From assembly GCF_000300005.1 (NCBI RefSeq), contig NC_018691.1, positions 186,001 to 250,000 on the forward strand: 64,000 nt of DNA, written 5' to 3'. The DNA is from Alloalcanivorax dieselolei B5. GTDB lineage: Bacteria > Pseudomonadota > Gammaproteobacteria > Pseudomonadales > Alcanivoracaceae. The notes beneath the pieces were generated by a model. That model saw nothing but the letters and a program-made list of their open reading frames with translations, searched no databases and had not been told where the DNA came from. Below, in pieces: positions 28,965 to 36,650 of this stretch; within the stretch, counting starts at the first letter, position 1, and each line of letters starts with the position of its first letter. The position numbers and the translations under genes were made by a program.

Positions 28965-29567
28965 ATGAAAATAAAATGGACGAAAAATATAATTAAAACA
29001 GGGGGCTTTGCCGGTGTTCAGGGGGGCTGGATGGACAGCAATACGGAACTCACCCTTGAAGAGCCAGGGGTTGGCAAGGTTAGTATCGATGGTTTGGATG
29101 CGGACGGCTTTGTCGGTGGCGCTTTTATCGGTTATGGGTGGCGTGGTATTAGTGGTTTTTTTGCCGTGGAAGCGAATCTTGGGGTAAGTAATGCCAAGGC
29201 GGATTTGAGAGACGGTGATTATAAGGGGGAATTGGAGGCGGGCACCACTTACGGTGCAGGCATTTTGATGGGACGGGATCTGGTTGGCGACGGTGCTGTC
29301 TTCTTGCGCCTGGGTTGGCAGGAAACGGAGTTTGAATTGTCGGAACGGTACCCTGCCTTGGGTTACGCCTGGAACAAAGAGAAACGCCACGGAGGTCCCC
29401 GCGCAGGTATCGGTGTCGTGTTGCCGGCTTCATCCACTTTGGATTGGCGGCTGGAATGGTACAAAACCTGGTACGAGGATCTCGACTACAGTGATGTGCC
29501 GGGGATGGAAGTGGTACTGGAGCCCACGGAAAGTATCTTTTCCGCAGGAGTGAGTTTCCGATTCTAG
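28965..29567 (+). CDS. Outer-membrane beta-barrel protein with abnormal N terminus
   Basis: This 200-residue protein has the alternating pattern of an OmpA-like eight-strand barrel, starting GFAGVQGGWMDSNTELTL and ending SIFSAGVSFRF with the C-terminal phenylalanine needed for barrel insertion. The N terminus, MKIKWTKNIIKT, is basic but lacks the hydrophobic core of a signal peptide and runs straight into the barrel. A stop codon two codons upstream excludes a longer start, and AAGGAAG is a good ribosome site. It may therefore not be exported. It is separated from the Tad locus by a terminator. Confidence 0.7.
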   Translation: MKIKWTKNIIKTGGFAGVQGGWMDSNTELTLEEPGVGKVSIDGLDADGFVGGAFIGYGWRGISGFFAVEANLGVSNAKADLRDGDYKGELEAGTTYGAGILMGRDLVGDGAVFLRLGWQETEFELSERYPALGYAWNKEKRHGGPRAGIGVVLPASSTLDWRLEWYKTWYEDLDYSDVPGMEVVLEPTESIFSAGVSFRF

Positions 29568-29610
29568 GGCATGTTGCCTTGTAGTTATTACAGTCGCTTA
29601 CCCACGATCA

Positions 29611-29648
29611 CACTCCCGCAGCCCTATTAATCATCTGTTGCGGGAGTG
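29611..29648. terminator. Stem-loop between convergent genes
   Basis: CACTCCCGCA at 29611-29620 pairs perfectly with TGCGGGAGTG at 29639-29648 across an 18-base loop. It sits between the ends of the barrel gene and the convergent IclR gene. No T-run follows, so its termination role is uncertain. Confidence 0.5.
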
Positions 29649-29685
29649 GTCCCCTGGATTGTGGTACCCCTGACATTGAGAACTG

Positions 29686-30465
29686 TCACCCATGCCGCAA
29701 CTCCCGATTAATCTTCTCCGCCGTCTTCTGAAGCTCAGGCAATAAACGCTCAATCATGCCCTCCTCATTGGCCTTACTCGGCGCCAAAGTGAGGTTGATA
29801 GCGGCGATGGTTTTGTTTTCCCGATTCTTGATCGGTACGGAGATGCCGAACATGCCTTCCTCCAGTTCCCGGTCAACGATGGACCAGCCCTTGGCACCGT
29901 CTTCCTGAATCGCTCGCTTGAGCTCCGCTTTGTCGGTGATGGTGAAGCGGGTGTAGGGGGTGAGTTCCAGGTTGTTGAGGTAGTGGTCGAGTTCTTCGGG
30001 GGACAAGTCGGCCAGTTGAATGCGTCCCAGGGAGACCACGTGCGCGGGCAGGGTGCTGCCCACGTTGAGGGTGCTTTTGAGCAGTTTGCGAGTGGGGACT
30101 CGCATCACGTAGTAGATGTCATAGCCTTCCAGCACCGCGATGGAACAGGATTCCTGAACGGTTTGCACCAGTTCTTCCATGTAACTCTGGGCGAAGGACC
30201 AGATCTCCATTGAGGAAAGATAGGAGAAACCCAGGTTGAGCATGCGCGGCGTGAGCCAGAACTGCTTGCCGTCGGTGTTGGCGTAGCCCAGGGCGGTCAG
30301 GGTGTGCAGCAGGCGTCTCGCGCTGGCCCGGGAGATGTCGGCCCGCCGGGCCACATCGGACAAAGACTGCCTGGCGGCCCCTTCACCGAAGGTGGTGATC
30401 ACCTTCAAACCCCGCATGAATCCGCTGACCAGCAGGGAGTCATCCCGTTCTCCGTGTTCCGCCAT
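29686..30465 (-). CDS. IclR-family transcriptional regulator
   Basis: This 259-residue regulator has an N-terminal winged helix (FMRGLKVITTFGEGAARQSL, SDVARRADISRASARRLLHT) and a C-terminal effector domain with ILEGYDIYYVMRVPT-like, LSPEELDHYLNNLELTPYT and GMFGISVPIKNRENKTIAAI stretches. ATG 30465 has GGAG about 9 bases upstream; the longer frame to 30483 is less likely. It is divergent from the second TRAP/CoA-transferase module, which it most likely controls, sensing the small acid the module handles. Confidence 0.9.
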   Translation of the reverse strand: MAEHGERDDSLLVSGFMRGLKVITTFGEGAARQSLSDVARRADISRASARRLLHTLTALGYANTDGKQFWLTPRMLNLGFSYLSSMEIWSFAQSYMEELVQTVQESCSIAVLEGYDIYYVMRVPTRKLLKSTLNVGSTLPAHVVSLGRIQLADLSPEELDHYLNNLELTPYTRFTITDKAELKRAIQEDGAKGWSIVDRELEEGMFGISVPIKNRENKTIAAINLTLAPSKANEEGMIERLLPELQKTAEKINRELRHG

Positions 30466-30490
30466 CCGTACCACTCCGTGCAAAGACGTT

Positions 30491-30542
30491 TTGACATTAA
30501 CGAAAGTATGGTCTTATCTTGTTGGTGTTCTTTTAGAGAACA
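30491..30542 (+). promoter_or_regulatory. Promoter and palindromic operator of the IclR-linked module
   Basis: TTGACA at 30491-30496 matches the -35 consensus, and TATCTT at 30515-30520 is a plausible -10 with an 18-base spacer. Just downstream, TGTTCT at 30526-30531 and AGAACA at 30537-30542 form a perfect inverted repeat around TTTAG. A repressor bound there would block the start region of the 30633-35832 operon. The regulator is inferred to be the adjacent IclR protein. Confidence 0.55.
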
Positions 30543-30573
30543 TCATGTGCGTATAGCGAACAATAATCAAAAT

Positions 30574-30613
30574 GGGGTTGGAAGACAACCCCAAACTCGG
30601 AGAAGGCTCCGAG
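30574..30613 (+). promoter_or_regulatory. Two tandem hairpins in the dctP leader
   Basis: GGGGTTG/CAACCCC (30574-30580 with 30586-30592) and CTCGGAG/CTCCGAG (30596-30602 with 30607-30613) are perfect 7-base stems with 5- and 4-base loops. They end about 20 bases before the dctP start. They could stabilise the message or tune translation; no riboswitch class is recognised. Confidence 0.45.
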
Positions 30614-30632
30614 AGAGCCCGGAGAGAGTCCC

Positions 30633-31754
30633 ATGGCTAACAACAACAGCAATCCATTGATATCCGTGTTACTCGGCGGCCTGGCCGTCGTGGCTTCCCT
30701 GATGCCGGCGCTGGCATCCGCGCGAGACCTTACCTACGCCAGTTATCTGCCGCCGCACCACCCCACCAGCGAAGGGATCACCACCTTCATGGCGGCGGCG
30801 AAGGCGCAGTCCGGTGGTGATGTTGCCTTCAAGTTCTTCCCTTCCGGGGCGGCGGCCTCGGGCAAGGAGATGCTGTCGGCGGTGAGCGAGGGCATGATCG
30901 ACGGCGGCTTCCTGGTGACCGTTTATTTCCCTACCTCCGTGCCGGCGAACATGATCATCAGTGATCTGTCGTTCTGGGATCAGGACTCGCTGGTCGCGTC
31001 CGCCGCCTCGGTGGACACTATTCTCAACGATTGTCCGCAATGCCTTGAGGAGTATCAGGAGCATGGCGTGCGTTTTCTCGCCAGTTATGCCACGCCGCCT
31101 TATCAGGCCATGTGCAAGGATCGCTTCGATAATGGTTTTGACGCCGAAGGTAAACGCATGCGCGTAGCCGGCGAGGAGATCGGTCGCTGGGTGTCGGGCA
31201 TCGAAGGTATTCCCGTCAATATTCCCAATAGCGAATCCTACGAGGCCATGGAGCGCAGCCAGCTGGACTGTGTCATCGGCGCCACCAGCTGGTTGAAGTC
31301 CCTGTCGCTGATGGAAGTGGCCAACAGCGTCGTCGAGCTGCCCATGGGCGCTTTTCTTGGTGGTTCGTTGCTGAATGTGCGCGAATCTGTCTGGGAGGAT
31401 CTGGGTGAGAAAGGGCGCCGGGCGTTAATCGACGCCGCTCCGGTAGGCCTCGCTCGTACCTTGTACGCGTATCAGAAAGAAGAACAGGACGTACGTAAGC
31501 TGGCGCAGGAACAGGGTATCAACTTCGTTGAGGTATCCGATGCGCTCAAACAACATCGCGAAGAATTCATGCAATCCCAGATCGAGCAATCGGCCCAAAA
31601 TGCGGCCAAGCGCGGTGTCGAGAATCCGGAAAAGATCGTCGAGAGTTTCATCAAGAATCTGGAGAAGTGGGAAAAGCTGCTCGAAGGCAAGCAACTCACC
31701 GAGCAGCAGTACGCCGAGTTGTTGAAAACCGAAATCTACGACAAGGCGTTTTGA
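30633..31754 (+). CDS. TRAP transporter solute-binding protein, DctP family
   Basis: This 373-residue periplasmic receptor has a signal peptide ending near residue 30 (MPALASA). It shows the arginine motif KRMRVAGEEIGRW near residue 174. Cysteines 134, 137, 161 and 213 (C-P-Q-C, AMC, LDC) occupy the same positions as in the DctP at 1313-2452, although overall sequence identity looks low. That points to a common subfamily with two probable disulfides. It is the first gene of the module following the IclR-controlled promoter. The ligand is unknown. Confidence 0.9.
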   Translation: MANNNSNPLISVLLGGLAVVASLMPALASARDLTYASYLPPHHPTSEGITTFMAAAKAQSGGDVAFKFFPSGAAASGKEMLSAVSEGMIDGGFLVTVYFPTSVPANMIISDLSFWDQDSLVASAASVDTILNDCPQCLEEYQEHGVRFLASYATPPYQAMCKDRFDNGFDAEGKRMRVAGEEIGRWVSGIEGIPVNIPNSESYEAMERSQLDCVIGATSWLKSLSLMEVANSVVELPMGAFLGGSLLNVRESVWEDLGEKGRRALIDAAPVGLARTLYAYQKEEQDVRKLAQEQGINFVEVSDALKQHREEFMQSQIEQSAQNAAKRGVENPEKIVESFIKNLEKWEKLLEGKQLTEQQYAELLKTEIYDKAF

Positions 31755-31811
31755 TGGACCATGCCGGTTTATGAGTCCGGGGATATTCTCACTTTACAGG
31801 TTATTTGATTG

Positions 31812-32999
31812 ATGAATACAGCGACAACGCAGTTCAAGCCGTTTGACGGGGTCCGGGTCCTGGATATGAGCCAGGGGCTGGCCGGGCCCTATGCGGCGCA
31901 GATGCTTCTGATGATGGGCGCCACGGTAGTGAAGGTGGAGCCTCCCCAGGGCGACTGGGGCCGGGTAATGGGATTGGCGCGTAACGGGCACAGTGCGTTG
32001 AGCGTGATCGCCAACTGGGGCAAGAAAGGCATTTGCGTGGACGCTCGCAACGAACAGGGCCGGGAGGTGATCAAGCGTCTGGTCGGTTGTTCGGACCTGG
32101 TTATGGAAAGCTTCCGACCCGGTGTCATGGAGAAACTCGGGCTGGGGTACGACGTTCTGAAATCCCTGAATCCCGGTATTGTGCTGGGTTCCATCTCCGG
32201 CTTCGGGCGCAGCGGGCCCCACGCGCTACGAGCCGGCTCGGACAGTATTCTTCAGGCCGCCACCGGTATGGCGGCCATGAACGGCACGGACGAGGGTGCT
32301 CCCCGGCGGGTCGGCATGCTGGCGGTGGATATGATCACCGGTTTGTATGCCGGCTACGCGTTGTCCGCGGCGATCCACGAGCAACGTGCCTCCGGTGTCG
32401 GCCGGCATCTGGATCTGTCACTGCTTGGCGCCTCGATGGCTTTTCAGGCCATGCCCATGGTGGAGTCCTTTCTACAGGGTGGAGAAAAAAGAAAACCGGT
32501 GACAGTGCCCTCGGGCAACTTCGATGCCGCCGATGGTCAGCTTTCGGTGGTGTGTTTACGCAATCAGATGTTCCACGCCCTGGCAAAGGCGCTCGGCCAT
32601 GAAGAATGGGCAACCGACCCGCGCTTTGCCGATAACGAGGCGCGCCAGCGCAATGTGGAGACCCTGCATGATCTGCTGGCGGGCATTTTCCCGACACAAT
32701 CCCGGGAGTACTGGATCAACCGGCTCAATCAGGCGGGCGTGCTTTGCGGACCGGTGAACAGCTATTCGTCATTGCGTGAGGATGCCCAGGTGGAGGCCTT
32801 GCATTTGTTGACGGATGTGGATCATCCAGACTTCGGCGCCTTCCCTTTCCCGGCGTTCCCGGGGGCGGAGAGCCGGGCGGACGAGTTGCCGCCGGCGCCG
32901 GCTTTGGGGCAGCACACCGTGGATGCCCTGCGAGGGGCGGGCTTCGCCGAGGTGGAGATCCACAACTTGTTGTCATCCGGTGCCTGCATGCAGGCGTGA
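31812..32999 (+). CDS. CaiB/BaiF family (type III) CoA-transferase
   Basis: This 395-residue protein shows the type III signatures VLDMSQGLAGPYAAQMLLMM, VVKVEPPQGD, GKKGICVDARNEQGRE, VMESFRPGVMEKLGLGY and SISGFGRSGP. The acid in MLAVDMITGLYAGYALSAA is the likely catalytic aspartate. It is a paralogue of the enzyme at 41-1270. A second ATG lies three codons into the longer frame; ATG 31812 is used. It probably activates the acid brought in by the TRAP system of the same operon. Confidence 0.9.
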   Translation: MNTATTQFKPFDGVRVLDMSQGLAGPYAAQMLLMMGATVVKVEPPQGDWGRVMGLARNGHSALSVIANWGKKGICVDARNEQGREVIKRLVGCSDLVMESFRPGVMEKLGLGYDVLKSLNPGIVLGSISGFGRSGPHALRAGSDSILQAATGMAAMNGTDEGAPRRVGMLAVDMITGLYAGYALSAAIHEQRASGVGRHLDLSLLGASMAFQAMPMVESFLQGGEKRKPVTVPSGNFDAADGQLSVVCLRNQMFHALAKALGHEEWATDPRFADNEARQRNVETLHDLLAGIFPTQSREYWINRLNQAGVLCGPVNSYSSLREDAQVEALHLLTDVDHPDFGAFPFPAFPGAESRADELPPAPALGQHTVDALRGAGFAEVEIHNLLSSGACMQA

Positions 33000-33019
33000 A
33001 AAAGAATAAGGAGCAGGTG

Positions 33020-34018
33020 ATGCGAGCAGTGCTTTGTGACCGGTTCGGGTCTTATCAGGACCTGGTGTTATCCGAGGTGCCCAGTCCGGCGTTGGCGGAG
33101 GGCAGCGTGCGTATCGCCGTGCACTTCGCCAGCGTCAGCTACGCCATCTCCCTGATGGTGGCGGGGACCTATCAACGCAAAATGACGCCGCCTTTTGTTC
33201 CCGGCACGGAAGTATCCGGTGTTGTTACCGAATGCGGCCCCGGTGTTAACGATCTCAAAGTGGGGGATCGGGTGGCGGCCATTGTCGATTGCGGCGCCTT
33301 TGCTGAAGAGGTGGTGATCGACCGGGCCACCGTCTATCCGGTTCCGCAGGCGGTGCCGCTGGAGCAGGCGGTGGCCTTGCCCTTGTCGTTTGGTACCGCC
33401 ACCACGGCGCTGAAGCGGGCCGGCGAACTGGCCAATAAAACCGTTTTGGTCACTGGCGCGGGCGGGGCCCTCGGGCAAGCCGCCGTACAGGTGGCGTCCC
33501 TGCTTGGCGCCAGGGTGATCGCCATGGCCAGTTCAGCGGAGAAGCTGGGGGCGGCTTTGCAGGTGGGCGCTTCGGAAGGGATCGATTATTCCACCGGGGA
33601 TGTGGTGAAGAAGGTCAAAGCGTTGACGGAAGGGCGCGGTGCCGATGTGGTGTTCGATCCGGTGGGTGGCGAGGTGTTCGCGTCGCTGATTCGGACCACG
33701 GCGGTGGAAGGCACCATTTTGTCCCTGGGTTTTGCCAGCGGTGAGATACCCGCCGCGCCGGTGAATCTGTTGTTGGTGAAGAACATCGGTTTGCTGGGAG
33801 TAAATTTTTCCGAGTACGTGGGTTGGGGAAAAGAGGATCGGCGTCATCAGTTCTCCGATGAAATCCAATCGATGATGCGCTGGCTGTTCCTGTTCGCGGC
33901 GGAAGGAAAAGTAAGGCTCACCACGCCTGAGCTGTTCCGGTTCGAACAGGTGACGGAAGCCATCGATCAGGTGGTTCAGCGCCGGGCCGTGGGCAAGGTG
34001 GCATTACGTATTCGATGA
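33020..34018 (+). CDS. MDR-superfamily NADPH:quinone reductase-like oxidoreductase
   Basis: This 332-residue enzyme is a zinc-free medium-chain dehydrogenase/reductase. Seen are PPFVPGTEVSGVVTECG, LPLSFGTATTALKRAGEL and the NADPH-binding TVLVTGAGGALGQAAVQVAS at about residue 141, then GADVVFDPVGG. The catalytic zinc ligands are missing, as in quinone or enoyl-CoA-type reductases. AAGGAG is 6-7 bases before ATG 33020. Within this module it may reduce an enoyl-CoA made from the imported acid; that is an inference from context. Confidence 0.88.
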   Translation: MRAVLCDRFGSYQDLVLSEVPSPALAEGSVRIAVHFASVSYAISLMVAGTYQRKMTPPFVPGTEVSGVVTECGPGVNDLKVGDRVAAIVDCGAFAEEVVIDRATVYPVPQAVPLEQAVALPLSFGTATTALKRAGELANKTVLVTGAGGALGQAAVQVASLLGARVIAMASSAEKLGAALQVGASEGIDYSTGDVVKKVKALTEGRGADVVFDPVGGEVFASLIRTTAVEGTILSLGFASGEIPAAPVNLLLVKNIGLLGVNFSEYVGWGKEDRRHQFSDEIQSMMRWLFLFAAEGKVRLTTPELFRFEQVTEAIDQVVQRRAVGKVALRIR

Positions 34019-34027
34019 GGTTGGATC

Positions 34028-34528
34028 ATGAACCGGCTAATAAAAAAGACAAAAAGTCTGGCCACCAATGTGGTCGGCGCGATGATCGTTCTGATGATGG
34101 TGCACGTTACCACTGAAGTGCTGTTGAGGTTGCTGTTCGGTATGCATATTCCGGGAACCATGGAGGTCGTCGCCTACTACTACATGGTGACCGCGGTCTT
34201 TATCGGTATTTTCATCTGCGTCGTTGAGGACAGTCACATCCGGGTGGATGTCCTGGTTCAGCACTTCGGCAAGCGTTTGAGATCCGCCACGGACATCTTC
34301 GGGCTGCTGGTGATGACGCTGTACTTCGCCCTGTTCTCCTATGGTTTGTACCTGCAGGCGGTTAAAAGCTGGGGGCGTCGGGAAGGGGTGGACGCGGTGT
34401 TTTTTGAACTGTCGATCTGGCCATCCCGTTGGATTGCCTGGGTGGGCGTTTTCATGGCCGCCCTGGCGGCGGTGTATCTTCTGGTCCGTTTGTTGCGCGG
34501 CAAATCCGGGCGGGAGGTTTCGTCATGA
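34028..34528 (+). CDS. TRAP transporter small permease, DctQ family
   Basis: This 166-residue membrane protein has four hydrophobic helices and the DctQ signature HVTTEVLLRLLFGMHIPGTM followed by YYYMVTAVFIGIFIC. It is a paralogue of the DctQ at 3428-4003 but lacks the long hydrophilic tail. It is nine bases after the oxidoreductase gene, and its stop overlaps the DctM start (ATGA). Confidence 0.88.
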   Translation: MNRLIKKTKSLATNVVGAMIVLMMVHVTTEVLLRLLFGMHIPGTMEVVAYYYMVTAVFIGIFICVVEDSHIRVDVLVQHFGKRLRSATDIFGLLVMTLYFALFSYGLYLQAVKSWGRREGVDAVFFELSIWPSRWIAWVGVFMAALAAVYLLVRLLRGKSGREVSS

Positions 34529-35832
34529 GCGCGGTGCAGATCGGATTCGCTTGTATCGCCTTACTGCTGGTGCTGTTGGCATTGCGCGTGCCGATCGGGG
34601 TATCACTTGGGGTGAGTGCCTTTACCGGGCTGCTCTCCCTTCGTGGCCTGGATGCGGCGTTCGCTCTGATGGGGTCCACCACCTTTCAGTTCATCGCCCA
34701 TTGGTCGTTAACCGCCATTCCCATGTTTATCCTGATGGGCGCGATAGCCTTCCATACCGGTTTGACGCGGACCCTGTTCGATGCGGGCAAGGCCTGGCTG
34801 GGTTTTCTGCCGGGCGGGCTGGCGATCGCCACTAATGTTTCCAGTGCCGGCTTCGCCGCCGCCAGCGGTTCCAGTGTGGCGATGGCCGGTGCCATGTCCC
34901 GTCTTGCCGTGCCGGAAATGCTGAGGGCCAGGTACGACCCTGGTCTGGCCACCGGGGTGGTGGCGGCCTCCGGGACGCTGGGGGCGTTTATTCCTCCGAG
35001 CATTCCTTTTGTGCTTTATGCGGTGTTCATGGAGGCGTCCGTCGGGCAGCTGTTGATGGCGGGGATTATTCCCGGCCTGCTGACCATGTTGGCTTACGCC
35101 GTGCTGATCGTCACCCGGGTGAAACTGAATCCGGATCTCGCGCCGAGGACCGCGCAGGCCTATTCGAACCGGGACCGGTGGGTATTGCTGCTCAAGTCCT
35201 GGCCATTGCCGGTGATCGTCGCCGGCGTTGTGGGCGGGTTGTATACCGGAACGGTAACGGCCACCGAAGCGGGCGCCTTTGGTGCTTTCGTGGCGATTGC
35301 GGCCGCGCTGATTCAGGGCTCCTTCAGTTGGACGGCGATGCAGCAGGCGGTGTCGGAAACGGTCACCAGCACCGCGTCGATTTTTCTCATCGCCATCGGC
35401 GCGGTGTTGTTCAGCCGCATGCTGACGCTCAGCCAGATTCCCATGAACATCGGTGTCTGGGTGGAAGATTATGCGGTGGCCTTGTGGATGTTCCTGCTGG
35501 CGGTCACCGTGTTCTACATCGTTCTGGGTATGTTCCTGGATCCCATTGGCTTGATGCTGGTGACCCTGCCGGTGCTGGCGCCTTTCGTCATCGCGTTCGA
35601 TATCGACGTGATCTGGTTTGGCGTGTTGGTGGTGAAGTTCATCGAGATCGGTTTGCTGACACCACCGATTGGATTGAACCTGTTCGTGGTCAGCGCCGGC
35701 GTGGGGGACAAGGTGCCGTTTGGTCAGGTGGTTCGCGGCACGGTGTGGTTCCTGGCCGCGGAAGCGGTGGTGCTGATTCTGCTGATGGCGTTCCCGCAGT
35801 TGTCCCTGCTGTTGCCATCGCTGATGTACTAG
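34525..35832 (+). CDS. TRAP transporter large permease, DctM family
   Basis: This 435-residue transport subunit has about twelve membrane segments and the same signatures as the first copy: LRVPIGVSLGVSAFTG, GSSVAMAGAMSRLAVPEML, GTLGAFIPPSIPFVLYA and ATEAGAFGAFVAIAAA. Its length is identical to the DctM at 4000-5307. ATG 34525 inside the DctQ stop is used; the upstream open frame to 34429 overlaps DctQ. It ends the module. Confidence 0.92.
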   Translation: MSAVQIGFACIALLLVLLALRVPIGVSLGVSAFTGLLSLRGLDAAFALMGSTTFQFIAHWSLTAIPMFILMGAIAFHTGLTRTLFDAGKAWLGFLPGGLAIATNVSSAGFAAASGSSVAMAGAMSRLAVPEMLRARYDPGLATGVVAASGTLGAFIPPSIPFVLYAVFMEASVGQLLMAGIIPGLLTMLAYAVLIVTRVKLNPDLAPRTAQAYSNRDRWVLLLKSWPLPVIVAGVVGGLYTGTVTATEAGAFGAFVAIAAALIQGSFSWTAMQQAVSETVTSTASIFLIAIGAVLFSRMLTLSQIPMNIGVWVEDYAVALWMFLLAVTVFYIVLGMFLDPIGLMLVTLPVLAPFVIAFDIDVIWFGVLVVKFIEIGLLTPPIGLNLFVVSAGVGDKVPFGQVVRGTVWFLAAEAVVLILLMAFPQLSLLLPSLMY

Positions 35833-35865
35833 TTGGGATGACGCTATATTGACGCGATGCCAAAT

Positions 35866-35885
35866 TTGATGCATTATTGCATCAA
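35866..35885. promoter_or_regulatory. Palindromic operator upstream of vapBC
   Basis: TTGATGCATTATTGCATCAA is a perfect palindromic pair of 8-base arms around TTAT, 21 bases before vapB. This is where a VapB-VapC complex would be expected to repress its own operon. Confidence 0.6.
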
Positions 35886-35906
35886 TAATGATGACGGAGG
35901 GTCGAT

Positions 35907-36116
35907 ATGCGTACCACAATTACGATTGACGATGCCCTCTACGAGCAGGCATTGGAGCTGGCTGACTCAGGCTTGGATAAACCCGCGGATATTCTTCGGG
36001 AGGCCGTCAAAACCTATGTTCGGGTCCAAGCCGCGCGCCGCCTGGCCGCTTTGGGAGGAGCGTCACCTGAGATGGCGGATATCCCGCGGCGGCGTGAGGA
36101 GCCGTTGCAGGAATGA
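35907..36116 (+). CDS. vapB: VapB-type antitoxin (DUF2191 family)
   Basis: This 69-residue protein begins MRTTITIDDALYEQALELAD, a ribbon-helix-helix DNA-binding start, and continues with ILREAVKTYVRVQAARRLAA. The C-terminal tail (MADIPRRREEPLQE) is the part expected to plug the toxin. GGAGG precedes the ATG. Its stop overlaps the vapC start. Confidence 0.88.
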   Translation: MRTTITIDDALYEQALELADSGLDKPADILREAVKTYVRVQAARRLAALGGASPEMADIPRRREEPLQE

Positions 36117-36493
36117 GCGTTTTGGTGGATACCTCGGTATGGGTGGCGCACTTCAGAGAAAAAAATGAGGCGCTGATTAACCTGATAGAAATGGACCGCG
36201 CCCTGGTGCATCCCATGGTCTTGGGCGAGCTTGCCTGCGGGACTCCGCCTGAACCTCGGCAACGAACTTTGGGTTACATTGGTTTATTGCGGCTGAGTAA
36301 TCAGGCCAGCCTTAAGGAGGTCATGACGTTCGTTGAGCAAGAACGCTTATACGGGCGAGGTCGTGGTTTGGTGGATATGATGTTGCTCGCTTCAACCGTC
36401 ATCACTCCCGAAGGGAGGCTTTGGACGTTGGATAAACGCTTGGCTGGATTGGCGGATGAGTTCGACGTGGCGTACCAGCCGCATAGGCATTAG
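36113..36493 (+). CDS. vapC: VapC-type PIN ribonuclease toxin
   Basis: This 126-residue PIN nuclease starts MSVLVDTSVWVAHF with the first catalytic aspartate at residue 6. It has VLGELACG with the conserved glutamate (about residue 42), GLVDMMLLAST with a further aspartate and LWTLDKRL with the last one. VapC toxins usually cut tRNA or rRNA. It overlaps vapB by four bases, as usual for the pair. Confidence 0.88.
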   Translation: MSVLVDTSVWVAHFREKNEALINLIEMDRALVHPMVLGELACGTPPEPRQRTLGYIGLLRLSNQASLKEVMTFVEQERLYGRGRGLVDMMLLASTVITPEGRLWTLDKRLAGLADEFDVAYQPHRH

Positions 36494-36514
36494 GTAGAGC
36501 GGTGGGGGTGCGCT

Positions 36515-36587
36515 TATTCGCGAGCAAGCTCGCTTCCCACAGAGAGAACTACGAAGCCGCTGTGGGAGCGAGCTTGCTCGCGAATAT
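36515..36587. repeat. REP-type inverted pair, second sequence class
   Basis: The arm TATTCGCGAGCAAGCTCGCT at the left end and its inverted copy at the right end (CTGTGGGAGCGAGC onward) flank a short spacer. The inner stem is GCGAGC/GCTCGC and the head is GTGGGAGC, unlike the GTAGGAGC copies. It lies between vapC and the desaturase. Confidence 0.85.
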
Positions 36588-36650
36588 TCTATGAGCGCGC
36601 CTGCGAACTGAGGGGGGCAGCAGTCCGCGAGACGCGAATAGCTTTACTGA

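Noticed and set aside
34708-35919. 403-codon open frame opposite dctM
   Set aside because: Antisense shadow of a membrane protein gene, rich in His, Gln and Arg.
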